In this document: positions 8,710 to 15,871 of the stretch, one piece after another
Layout of the letters: the number at the start of each line of letters is the position of its first letter
Position numbering within the stretch: position 1 is the stretch's first letter
NCBI GenBank assembly: GCA_900766005.1
Contig: CAAFTU010000053.1
Span: 5,619 to 69,618, forward strand
DNA from: an uncultured Bacteroides sp.
Lineage (GTDB): Bacteria; Bacteroidota; Bacteroidia; Bacteroidales; Bacteroidaceae
DNA: 64,000 nt
Reading direction: 5' to 3'
Position numbers and translations under genes: made by a program
Notes under the pieces: generated by a model
Told to the model about the DNA's origin: nothing
Seen by the model: only the letters and a program-made list of their open reading frames with translations
The model's database searches: none

Positions 8710-8790
8710 ATCGGCGTGGTTTACTTGGCCCACCCGGGTGGTTCAGGTAAACCACCCGGGTGGGCCACTTGAGTCACTTGGGTGGTTTGT
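8710..8790. repeat. GC-rich palindromic array, 22-bp period (copy 1)
   Basis: Octamers ATCGGCGT, ACCCGGGT, ACCCGGGT and ACTTGGGT are centred at 8713.5, 8735.5, 8757.5 and 8779.5, exactly 22 bp apart, each followed by GG. The two middle units together form a perfect 18-bp inverted repeat (8726-8743 with 8750-8767, loop CAGGTA). The same architecture recurs at 37901-37974. It lies in non-coding DNA between the recQ terminator and the HU-like gene. Function unknown. Confidence 0.85.
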
Positions 8791-8846
8791 TCCTCATGCA
8801 TGGCTTTGTATGGATTATTGTTAATGAAAAGAAAGGAGAAACAGTG

Positions 8847-8860
8847 ATGGCTATTACGTA
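8847..8860 (+). pseudogene. 5' fragment of HU-like gene, cut off by the IS
   Basis: ATG GCT ATT ACG TA at 8847-8860, preceded by the ribosome-binding-like AAAGGAG at 8832-8838. These codons (M A I T Y) are the expected beginning of the HU-like protein whose remainder starts at 10503. The IS begins at about 8861. Confidence 0.8.
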
Positions 8861-8877
8861 GGGTTCACTAAATAAAT
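8861..8877 (+). repeat. IS left terminal inverted repeat
   Basis: GGGTTCACTAAATAAAT, identical to the reverse complement of 10486-10502. With the flanking TACGTA the symmetry extends to 23 bp. Confidence 0.9.
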
Positions 8878-8940
8878 GCGTAAGCATTGAAAATCAATAA
8901 ACTGATGCGAGAAATCTTTGTCTATATCACTGGATTTTTG

Positions 8941-8948
8941 TAATTTTG
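8941..8948 (+). promoter_or_regulatory. Putative -7 box of the IS transposase
   Basis: TAATTTTG matches TAnnTTTG, 18 bases before the ATG at 8967, suggesting the element carries its own promoter. Confidence 0.5.
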
Positions 8949-8966
8949 AGTGTTAAATCATTCCCG

Positions 8967-10469
8967 ATGCAAGCCAATAATAGAAACATAAACGATATGT
9001 TTTCAGGAACAGGTAGCTATCCGTTGGAGAATCTGTCCAAGGAGAACCGGTGGGTTAAGCTTGCCGATGCACTTGACTGGAAGCATATTGAAGCAGAATA
9101 CAACAAGAGACTCTCGAACCAGAGCCGTGGTGCGTGCAACAAGCCTGCCCGCATGGTCATTGGCGCGATGATCATCAAGCATATCCTATGTTGCAGTGAT
9201 GAAGTGACTATCGTCAGCATTCAGGAGAATCCCTATATGCAGTATCTTGTTGGCCTGAAGTATTTCCGGGAAGCTCCCATCTTCAGCCCGGAACTGTTCG
9301 TGACGCTACGCAAACGAATTGATGACAAGTTCTTCAATGACATCATGCTTTCCATGCACAAGGATTGCATCAAAAAGTTCGGTACGTCTGAATCCGAGCA
9401 TTCAGACAAGAGTGATTCCGGAATCTCCGGGAACAGTCATCCTTTAGAATCTTCTCCGGTAACCCATAAGGGTAAGATGAAGGTTGATGCGACATGTACA
9501 GATGCTGAAATGAGATATCCTACGGACATCAATATTCTGGAGGATTCAAGCAGAGAGATTGAGCGCCTTGCCCAGAAGGTCAGTTCAAAAGCCGGTATCA
9601 CAAGGCCAAGGAGCTGCCGGGGTGAAGCACGTTCATGCTTTGTCAGATATACCAAGAAGAAGCATAAAGGAAGGAAACTCATACGCGAAACCAAAAAGTT
9701 GCTGCTTCACTTGTTGTTCAAAGACGTTCAGGGATTTATCAATCTTTTAGGCAGGATTGGAACTGATGTCCTGTCTTGTCTCAACCATAGGGACCTGTCC
9801 AATTTCTCGGCAATCCGTAAAGCATATGAACAACAGAAATACATGTTCGACCATGATGTCTGCTCCTGTCTTGACCGCATTGTCAGCATCTTCCAGCCTC
9901 ATGTGCGTCCGATAGTCAGAGGCAAGGCCGGTCGCAAGACTGAGTATGGTGCCAAAATCGGCGTCAGTGTGGTGAACGGTTTTACCTACATTGACCATCT
10001 CAGTTGGGATGCCTACAACGAAGGTTCAGACCTGATGCTTCAAATCATGACTTACAAGGAGCGTTTTGGATACTATCCACAGGAGGTTCAGGCAGACAAG
10101 ATATACCTGAACAAGGAAAATCGTAAGCTGCTCAAGAAATTGGGCATTGTATGTCATTGTCCGCCATTGGGACGACCAAAGAAGGATCCAAATCCGGAAG
10201 AAGAAAAGCTAAGGCATAAAGCCTCAGGTGAGCGCAACGGCGTAGAAGCCACGTTCGGAACGGCCAAACGTGTCTACAGGGCAAACAATATAAGAGCCAA
10301 ACTGAAGGAAACAGCCCAGACATGGATTGCAGTCTGCTTCTTTGCCAAGAATTTGAAGAAGTTCTTGATGGGACTTCTTTGTCTTCTTTTGGAAAAATCC
10401 CTCAGATTGCAGCAAATCCACAATACTATTGCTACTGGTGGCTATTTTGGGCAACCATGTGCAATATGA
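8967..10469 (+). CDS. IS5/IS1182-type DDE transposase
   Basis: 500 residues from the ATG at 8967 (a TTG 21 bases upstream is in frame but coincides with the -7 box). The N-terminal part is the helical domain common to these transposases (KPARMVIGAMIIKH, YMQYLVGLKYF, FSPELFVTLRKRI). The catalytic core shows the first Asp in KVDATCTDAEMRYPTDINIL, the second region in GYYPQEVQADKIYLN and the Glu region in GERNGVEATFGTAKRVY. The product moves the surrounding element by DNA cleavage and strand transfer. It appears intact. The family is placed by motif resemblance; the exact ISfinder group was not determined. Confidence 0.9.
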   Translation: MQANNRNINDMFSGTGSYPLENLSKENRWVKLADALDWKHIEAEYNKRLSNQSRGACNKPARMVIGAMIIKHILCCSDEVTIVSIQENPYMQYLVGLKYFREAPIFSPELFVTLRKRIDDKFFNDIMLSMHKDCIKKFGTSESEHSDKSDSGISGNSHPLESSPVTHKGKMKVDATCTDAEMRYPTDINILEDSSREIERLAQKVSSKAGITRPRSCRGEARSCFVRYTKKKHKGRKLIRETKKLLLHLLFKDVQGFINLLGRIGTDVLSCLNHRDLSNFSAIRKAYEQQKYMFDHDVCSCLDRIVSIFQPHVRPIVRGKAGRKTEYGAKIGVSVVNGFTYIDHLSWDAYNEGSDLMLQIMTYKERFGYYPQEVQADKIYLNKENRKLLKKLGIVCHCPPLGRPKKDPNPEEEKLRHKASGERNGVEATFGTAKRVYRANNIRAKLKETAQTWIAVCFFAKNLKKFLMGLLCLLLEKSLRLQQIHNTIATGGYFGQPCAI

Positions 10470-10485
10470 GGAGAAGAATGAATGG

Positions 10486-10502
10486 ATTTATTTAGTGAAC
10501 CC
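10486..10502 (-). repeat. IS right terminal inverted repeat
   Basis: ATTTATTTAGTGAACCC, the exact complement of the left terminal repeat. Its frame 2 reading (IYLVNP) is open and runs directly into the interrupted HU-like gene. Confidence 0.9.
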
Positions 10503-11148
10503 TACGTATGATTGGTATGAGAATCCGGTAAGCGGTGAAGAAAAGGTGCAGTCTGAAGGAAAAGAACTGCATCCGCGCCTATTCTTGAATGGCAAGATAG
10601 ATGTGGATCAATTGTATCAGAAAGTGCATGAGCGAAGTTCGCTTTCGGTAGGCGATGTGAAGAATGTGATGGATACGTTGGCTGCCTTGCTGGCAGAAGA
10701 ACTTAGAGAGGGGCGTTCCGTTCATTTGGAAGGAGTCGGTTATTTGGCTCCGGTGCTGAAGAGTACGGAAAAAGTTACTCGGCTCACTAAGAATAAGTGG
10801 AACAAAGTGGCTTTAAAAACGATCTCGTTTCGCCCGGATGCTGTGTTGCGCAAGCGTCTTCAGCATGTATGTATTCGCCAGCATAGGGAAACGAATCATT
10901 CGGGCTGTCTCAGCTGGGAAATGATAGATGAGCGCTTGACGGACTACTTCCGCACTCATGATTTGCTTACCCGTATTGATTTTCAGCAACTGTGTGCTTT
11001 TACTTGTACTACTGCCAATCGTCATTTGCGTCGTTTGCAGGAAGAAGGCAAGCTTAGGAATGTGGGGCGTGTCAAACAACCGATGTATGTGGCAGTATCG
11101 GGCTGTTACGGTGTGTCGGAAGAATCGGCTGTTCGCTATAGGGAGTAG
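10503..11148 (+). pseudogene. HU-like (Bacteroidales histone-like family) DNA-binding protein, interrupted by IS
   Basis: Joined to 8847-8860 across the IS, this gives a 217-residue protein starting MAITYDWYENP, the usual opening of the large Bacteroidales family of HU/IHF-like proteins. Residues about 30-100 (HPRLFLNGKIDVDQLYQKVH ... GRSVHLEGVGYLAP) match the HU fold; the C-terminal half (about 130-205) looks like a helix-turn-helix extension (TANRHLRRLQEEGKLRNVGR). The native start codon and ribosome site are now 1.65 kb away. A frame open from within the IS (TTG at 10429, GTG at 10495) could in principle still express nearly the whole protein with an altered N-terminus, so loss of function is likely but not certain. 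Confidence 0.85.
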
Positions 11149-11296
11149 GGTGTGTGGTCGGGGAGTTCCCGCTCATGATTTGCTCACCTCGGATATCCGG
11201 TGTTGTAGATTGTTGATAACATTGAATGGAATTGAGGTTGATGGTGAATAGTTTATCCGTATAAATTAAAATGATTTGGTTTATAGGCTATTAGCC

Positions 11297-11329
11297 TGTT
11301 GATAACTTTGTTGATAATTTTGTTGATAA
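11297..11329. repeat. Three TGTTGATAA repeats at 12-bp period
   Basis: TGTTGATAA starts at 11297, 11309 and 11321, exactly 12 bp apart; a fourth copy is at 11211. On the minus strand each reads TTATCAACA, one base from the DnaA-box consensus TTATCCACA. The 11149-11370 interval has no gene. Confidence 0.7.
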
Positions 11330-11368
11330 CAGAAAGAAAGGAGGGTGAATTTGAATATCTGCACAAAA

Positions 11369-11400
11369 AAAGAAGAATCACATTCCTGTGATTCTTCTTT
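11369..11400 (-). terminator. Terminator of the initiator tRNA gene
   Basis: AAAGAAGAATCAC pairs perfectly with 11388-11400 around a 6-base loop; read on the minus strand it is followed by a T-run. It sits immediately downstream of tRNA-fMet. Confidence 0.8.
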
Positions 11401-11406
11401 AGTAAG

Positions 11407-11479
<73 letters not shown>

Positions 11480-11654
11480 ATGTTTTTGTTTTACGCTTGC
11501 AAAGGTACGGCTTTATTTTGATTCTGCAAATTATTTGAGTATTATTTTTCATTTTATTTTCTCATTATTCTGTATCTACTTGATAATGAATGTCCTGTTG
11601 TCGAAAATATTTTTTAGATAAAATATACATCCATGTGAATAATCTATTCATTTA

Positions 11655-11686
11655 CTTGTATGGTCTAAAGAAAAGAATTACTTTTG
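11655..11686 (+). promoter_or_regulatory. Promoter of the TetR-family regulator gene
   Basis: CTTG (11655-11658), 20 bp, then TACTTTTG (11679-11686): a near-consensus Bacteroidota promoter. The ATG follows at 11721. Confidence 0.6.
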
Positions 11687-11720
11687 CTCAAAATAATCAG
11701 CAATGTGCAATTTATAACCT

Positions 11721-12311
11721 ATGACCGTATCCAAAACAAGAGCCAAATTAGTAGATGTTGCCCGTCAGCTTTTTGCAAAGATGGGGGTGGAGAATACTAC
11801 CATGAACGATATTGCTGTTGCTTCTAAGAAAGGTAGAAGAACATTGTATACCTATTTTAAAAGCAAGGATGAGATTTATTTGGCTGTAGTGGAATCGGAA
11901 TTGGACATCTTGTCGGATATGATGAAGCGGGTGGCCGAGAAAAACATTTCACCGGATGCCAAGTTGCTGGAGTTGATTTACACCCGGCTGGATGCGGTGA
12001 AAGAGGTGGTATATCGAAATGGAACACTGCGTGCCAACTTTTTCCGCGATATCTGGCGTGTAGAGAAGGTGCGTAAGAAATTTGATGCCAAGGAGGTGCA
12101 GCTTTTCAAGGCTGTGTTGCTCGAAGGGCAGGCCAAAGGGGTGTTTCATGTGGATGATGTGGATATGACGGCCGATTTGATACACTACTGTGTGAAGGGA
12201 ATTGAGGTACCTTATATCCGCGGACATATAGGAGCGCACTTGGATGATGATACGAGAAATAAATATGTGACGAACATCGTGTTCGGCGCTTTACATAGAA
12301 CTGAAATTTAA
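11721..12311 (+). CDS. TetR/AcrR family transcriptional regulator
   Basis: 196 residues. The N-terminal 60 form the TetR helix-turn-helix (VDVARQLFAKMGVENTTMND, then IAVASKKGRRTLYTYFKSKDEIY), followed by an all-helical ligand-binding region. It is 16 bases upstream of fabG on the same strand, so the regulator and the fatty-acid reductase are probably one transcript; a role in controlling lipid synthesis is an inference from that neighbour. The signal it senses cannot be told from sequence. Confidence 0.9.
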   Translation: MTVSKTRAKLVDVARQLFAKMGVENTTMNDIAVASKKGRRTLYTYFKSKDEIYLAVVESELDILSDMMKRVAEKNISPDAKLLELIYTRLDAVKEVVYRNGTLRANFFRDIWRVEKVRKKFDAKEVQLFKAVLLEGQAKGVFHVDDVDMTADLIHYCVKGIEVPYIRGHIGAHLDDDTRNKYVTNIVFGALHRTEI

Positions 12312-12327
12312 TTAAATAATATTTAGT

Positions 12328-13074
12328 ATGGGATTATTAACTGGAAAAACTGCCATTGTAACGGGCGCTGCTCGCGGTATTGGTAAGGCTATTGCGCTGA
12401 AGTTTGCTTCTGAAGGTGCAAACGTTGCATTTACTGACCTTGTTATTGATGAAAATGCTGAAAATACAGTGAAGGAACTGGAAGCATTGGGTGTGAAAGC
12501 CAAAGGGTATGCTTCGAATGCGGCAAACTTTGAAGACACTGCCAAAGTGGTAGAGGAAATCCACAAGGATTTCGGTCGGGTAGATATTTTGGTAAACAAT
12601 GCCGGTATTACTCGTGATGGTCTGATGATGAGAATGAGCGAACAGCAATGGGATATGGTAATCAACGTTAACCTGAAGTCTGCGTTCAACTTTATCCATG
12701 CTTGTACGCCTATCATGATGCGTCAGAAAGCAGGTAGCATCATCAACATGGCATCTGTAGTGGGTGTTCACGGAAATGCGGGCCAGGCTAACTATGCTGC
12801 ATCAAAGGCAGGTATGATTGCTTTGGCTAAATCTATTGCTCAGGAATTGGGTTCTCGTGGTATTCGTGCCAATGCGATTGCTCCGGGCTTTATCTTGACT
12901 GACATGACGGCTGCTCTTTCTGACGAGGTAAGAGCGGAATGGGCTAAGAAAATTCCTTTGCGTCGTGGAGGTACTCCTGAAGATGTGGCAAACATCGCTA
13001 CATTCCTTGCATCTGATATGTCTTCTTATGTATCAGGTCAGGTGATTCAGGTAGATGGTGGTATGAATATGTAA
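12328..13074 (+). CDS. fabG: 3-oxoacyl-[acyl-carrier-protein] reductase FabG
   Basis: 248 residues, a classical short-chain dehydrogenase: cofactor motif TGAARGIG at 12-19, NNAG at about 91, and the triad Ser143, Tyr156 and Lys160 (YAASK). It reduces 3-oxoacyl-ACP with NADPH in each cycle of fatty-acid elongation. Length and motifs fit FabG well; other SDR reductases are possible but less likely. It follows the TetR gene by 16 bases and precedes the pseudouridine synthase by 9. Confidence 0.92.
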   Translation: MGLLTGKTAIVTGAARGIGKAIALKFASEGANVAFTDLVIDENAENTVKELEALGVKAKGYASNAANFEDTAKVVEEIHKDFGRVDILVNNAGITRDGLMMRMSEQQWDMVINVNLKSAFNFIHACTPIMMRQKAGSIINMASVVGVHGNAGQANYAASKAGMIALAKSIAQELGSRGIRANAIAPGFILTDMTAALSDEVRAEWAKKIPLRRGGTPEDVANIATFLASDMSSYVSGQVIQVDGGMNM

Positions 13075-13083
13075 TGACACAGC

Positions 13084-13755
13084 ATGACTGTTGTATACGA
13101 AGATAATCATATTATTGTAGTAAATAAGACCGCTTCCGAGATTGTTCAGGCTGACAAAACGGGGGATACGCCGCTTTCGGAGACTGTAAAGCAGTATTTG
13201 AAAGAGAAATATCAGAAACCCGGTAATGTCTTCATCGGTGTGACCCACCGGCTGGACCGCCCCGTAAGCGGTCTTGTTATTTTTGCCAAAACGAGCAAGG
13301 CGCTGACTCGGCTGAACGAGATGTTCCGTACGAATGCGGTGAAGAAAACGTATTGGGCTGTAGTGAAAAATGCGCCGAAAGAACCGGAGGGGGAATTGGT
13401 GCATTTTCTGGTGCGTAATGAAAAGCAGAATAAAAGTTATGCGTACGAAAAGGAGGTTCCCAATAGCAAGAAAGCTGTGTTGGATTATCGGCTGATTGCT
13501 CGTTCCGACTACTACTATTTGCTCGAAGTGGATTTGAAAACAGGACGTCATCATCAGATTCGTTGCCAGCTGGCCAAGATGGGATGTCCCATTAAGGGCG
13601 ATTTGAAGTATGGTGCTCAGCGCTCCAATCCCGACGGAAGTATATGTCTGCATGCACGCAGAGTGCGCTTTGTGCATCCTGTTTCAAAGGAATTGATTGA
13701 ACTTGAAGCGCCGCTTCCACCCGGTAATCTTTGGAAAGGATTTGAAGTGGAGTAG
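13084..13755 (+). CDS. RluA-family RNA pseudouridine synthase
   Basis: 223 residues without an S4 domain, so resembling the short RluA/TruC branch. The catalytic Asp58 lies in THRLDRPVSGLVIFAKT, and the second conserved region is LKTGRHHQIRCQLAKMGCPI. It converts specific uridines in rRNA or tRNA to pseudouridine; which site is not evident. The third gene of the TetR-fabG transcript, ending just before a terminator. Confidence 0.92.
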   Translation: MTVVYEDNHIIVVNKTASEIVQADKTGDTPLSETVKQYLKEKYQKPGNVFIGVTHRLDRPVSGLVIFAKTSKALTRLNEMFRTNAVKKTYWAVVKNAPKEPEGELVHFLVRNEKQNKSYAYEKEVPNSKKAVLDYRLIARSDYYYLLEVDLKTGRHHQIRCQLAKMGCPIKGDLKYGAQRSNPDGSICLHARRVRFVHPVSKELIELEAPLPPGNLWKGFEVE

Positions 13756-13789
13756 GGCTGCGGTCTTGCTTTGCTTTGATAGATAAATA

Positions 13790-13836
13790 AAAAAACCATC
13801 CCCGGAATAGACGATTAATGTGGGATGGTTTTTTTA
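13790..13836 (+). terminator. Terminator after the pseudouridine synthase gene
   Basis: AAAAAACCATCCC pairs with GGGATGGTTTTTT across a roughly 18-base loop. A and T runs on either side allow it to work for both strands. Confidence 0.8.
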
Positions 13837-13892
13837 TATAGTGTGCTTACTGTTTTTCGGCAGACTATGTTGCTGCTTGTCAGTGTGTAAGG

Positions 13893-14156
13893 TTATTCCT
13901 TGACAGGCTCAGCCGGATTTTCGGTTGGTGCAGACTGGTTTGCTGCATCACTGCTCAAAGCGGCGGGTGCAACCGGTGCTGTTTTCGCAGGACCGTCTCT
14001 GGAAGTTACAGTGTCATCAGCTGCTGTAACTCGGATGTACGTTGCATTGAGCACTGACTGGGCTGTCGCAGCTTTTGCAGTACTCTGAGCCTTTCCAAGG
14101 AATGAACCACCACAAACAAACATAAACATTGCTACTACTAATACCAATTTCTTCAT
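13893..14156 (-). CDS. Small secreted Ala/Pro-rich protein of unknown function
   Basis: 87 residues with a clear signal peptide (MKKLVLVVAMFMFVCGGSFL, cleavage likely near KAQS at 22-24). The mature part is about 64 residues, rich in Ala, Thr, Pro and Ser, with no Cys and no recognisable domain, ending NPAEPVKE. It stands alone, 312 bp after the lamin-tail lipoprotein gene. I do not recognise the family; it may be a disordered periplasmic protein. Confidence 0.7.
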   Translation of the reverse strand: MKKLVLVVAMFMFVCGGSFLGKAQSTAKAATAQSVLNATYIRVTAADDTVTSRDGPAKTAPVAPAALSSDAANQSAPTENPAEPVKE

Positions 14157-14374
14157 ATTCGTTTGCTTTGATGATAATAAATCTCAGTTTTCAATTCTCT
14201 CTCTTTATATATAGTAATGTTAAGGATTTGGTTACTTTTTATTGCTTTATATCTTGATATGATTCAAATGTTGTGCCAAATCCATGACAAGATGTGTAAG
14301 TGTTTGGTCAATAGGAAAATAAAAAGGAATATCTTGTGTATATGTTGTAAAGCAGCTGGTGTAAAGTGTAGAGA

Positions 14375-14419
14375 ATTGTGGAGATAAGTGTAGAAAAAAT
14401 CCACATTTTTCTCCACAAT
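14375..14419 (-). terminator. Nested hairpin between two exported-protein genes
   Basis: An outer stem ATTGTGGAG/CTCCACAAT (14375-14383, 14411-14419) encloses an inner stem AGAAAAAT/ATTTTTCT. It lies 50-90 bases past the stop of the lamin-tail gene. It lacks a tail of T after the stem, so it may be a terminator or an RNA element. The rest of 14157-14467 shows nothing else clear. Confidence 0.45.
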
Positions 14420-14467
14420 CCTGTTGCTGTGGCGGTATCAGAGTTTCCGGTTGGCCGTTGTTGTGTG

Positions 14468-15751
14468 TCAGTTGCCGTTGGCTGCTATGGATGAATTCGC
14501 CATTCCGGGTGTTCCTCCTGTGGGTGATTCCGAAGACTGCCAGTTCTTTTTGACCGCTGAGGAGAGTTCGGGTGACTTTTTCTCAAGCGAAATGCCTTGA
14601 TTTCTTTTGTAGCCGGTGTGGTGCATGGATCCGAAGTAACTGCATTTGTCAATCAAGCGGGGTTTGCTTTCGTTGGTCATGATGGCCAAGTGGCTGTCTT
14701 CATTGGTGAGCTGGGGCATGTTGCTGATTTCAATGATGTTTTCATAAGGAGCATGGTGTTTTTTTACCAGTGCTTCGCAGGATCTCGTGAGGCACACATA
14801 ACCAGTCGGCGGTATGCTGATTTGCAGATTTCCGTCGGAGGGTTGCAGTACGATGTTCGATTTGGTCTCGGTGCTGTTTTCCCCGCAGTCTACGTAGCGT
14901 AGTAGCCGGAGCGATGAAAACGTGATGGTGGCGGGAGATGGATTATACAGTTCGATGTATTCCGCTCCGTCACTATCGTTGTCGTACATCACTTCGTTGA
15001 GCAAAATCATCCCTTTTACTTCTGCAGGCAGGTCTGGTTTTCCGCTTTCCTCTGTAGGTTCCGGTGGAATTGCCGTAATGTTCCCGTTCGACGTGCAGAT
15101 GTGGTGGAAGGAAATGCCTTGGCTGCGTGTGGGCGTATATACACAGTAGATGCCGCAACACACGGTGGTAGTGATGCTGCAGTCTTTGACTTGTTTTTCT
15201 TTTATATATTCGCTTTCCGATTCGAGTCTTGTCCAAAAAGTCCAGTATCCGTTCGCGTCACATTCCACTTTTACATACAGCCTTGGGGCATTGATTCCTT
15301 TCATCAGTTCCCGTCCGGATGCCAGTAGGACCGATTTTGAATCGTTTTGCCGATAGAGAGCTACATTGTCTTTGGGGCCGCCAATCTGTATGTAGTATCC
15401 GTTGAGGTGTCCGGAAAGGACGGGGGAGGAAGCTGCCAGATAGAATCGGGCGAAATTGTTGGCCGATGGGTTGAAGCTGAGGCGTACTCCGAATTCCCAG
15501 CGGGTGTCTGTGAGGGTAGCAGAAGGGAAGGTGGCATAAGCGGTACCTGCTCGTGCTTGAGTGTCGTTGAGGCGGATGCCTTCTTTACTGTTGATAGAAA
15601 ACCGGTCGATGTTTCCTTCCCATGGCAGGGAGGCAGTAGCAGTATCGTCTCCGTTGATTACTGCAGGTTCTTCTTCATCGGCTGGAAGAGAGCAGCTGTA
15701 GAGTAAAATCATCCAGATGCTCACCAATGTGAGGGTAGCATGTGCTTTCAT
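14468..15751 (-). CDS. Lamin-tail domain lipoprotein
   Basis: 427 residues. The lipobox is in the first 20 residues (SIWMILLYSCSLPADEEE), predicting a lipid-anchored protein, probably surface-exposed given the acidic residues after the Cys (inference). Residues about 45-210 look like a beta-sandwich, LamG-like domain (RWEFGVRLSFNPSANNFARF, YYIQIGGPKDN); a lamin-tail (LTD) domain starts near 245 with LLNEVMYDNDSDGAEYIELY and runs to GTPGMANS. Such proteins are common in Bacteroidota, and their role is unknown. It follows asd on the same strand after a terminator. Confidence 0.85.
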   Translation of the reverse strand: MKAHATLTLVSIWMILLYSCSLPADEEEPAVINGDDTATASLPWEGNIDRFSINSKEGIRLNDTQARAGTAYATFPSATLTDTRWEFGVRLSFNPSANNFARFYLAASSPVLSGHLNGYYIQIGGPKDNVALYRQNDSKSVLLASGRELMKGINAPRLYVKVECDANGYWTFWTRLESESEYIKEKQVKDCSITTTVCCGIYCVYTPTRSQGISFHHICTSNGNITAIPPEPTEESGKPDLPAEVKGMILLNEVMYDNDSDGAEYIELYNPSPATITFSSLRLLRYVDCGENSTETKSNIVLQPSDGNLQISIPPTGYVCLTRSCEALVKKHHAPYENIIEISNMPQLTNEDSHLAIMTNESKPRLIDKCSYFGSMHHTGYKRNQGISLEKKSPELSSAVKKNWQSSESPTGGTPGMANSSIAANGN

Positions 15752-15773
15752 TGGTTGCTGTTTTTTTTAAAGG

Positions 15774-15814
15774 ATAAAAAATCCCATCCGGAACTTTTCT
15801 CTTCCGAATGGGAT
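15774..15814 (-). terminator. Terminator after asd
   Basis: ATCCCATCCGGAA pairs with TTCCGAATGGGAT (one mismatch), followed on the minus strand by a run of T. It separates asd from the lamin-tail lipoprotein gene. Confidence 0.8.
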
Positions 15815-15871
15815 CAGTTATTTTATAAGGTTTACATAATTGTTCCTTTCGTTAAGGAAATCCGGAACACT

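Larger units (their letters stand above)
8855..10508 (+). mobile_element. Insertion sequence of the IS5/IS1182 type, with TACGTA at both ends
   Basis: A 1,642-bp element (8861-10502) with perfect 17-bp terminal inverted repeats GGGTTCACTAAATAAAT, flanked on both sides by TACGTA (8855-8860, 10503-10508). Removing the element and one TACGTA restores an uninterrupted reading frame in the target gene, so the insertion is recent and the boundaries are nearly exact. Because TACGTA is itself palindromic, the duplicated target could be 2-6 bp and the true tips could include part of it. The element encodes one complete DDE transposase. Confidence 0.9.

Noticed and set aside
10429..10502. The IS-internal TTG as the native start of the HU-like gene
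   Set aside because: The native start is at 8847, shown by the family-typical MAITYDWYENP after removing the IS; the upstream in-frame extension is IS sequence.
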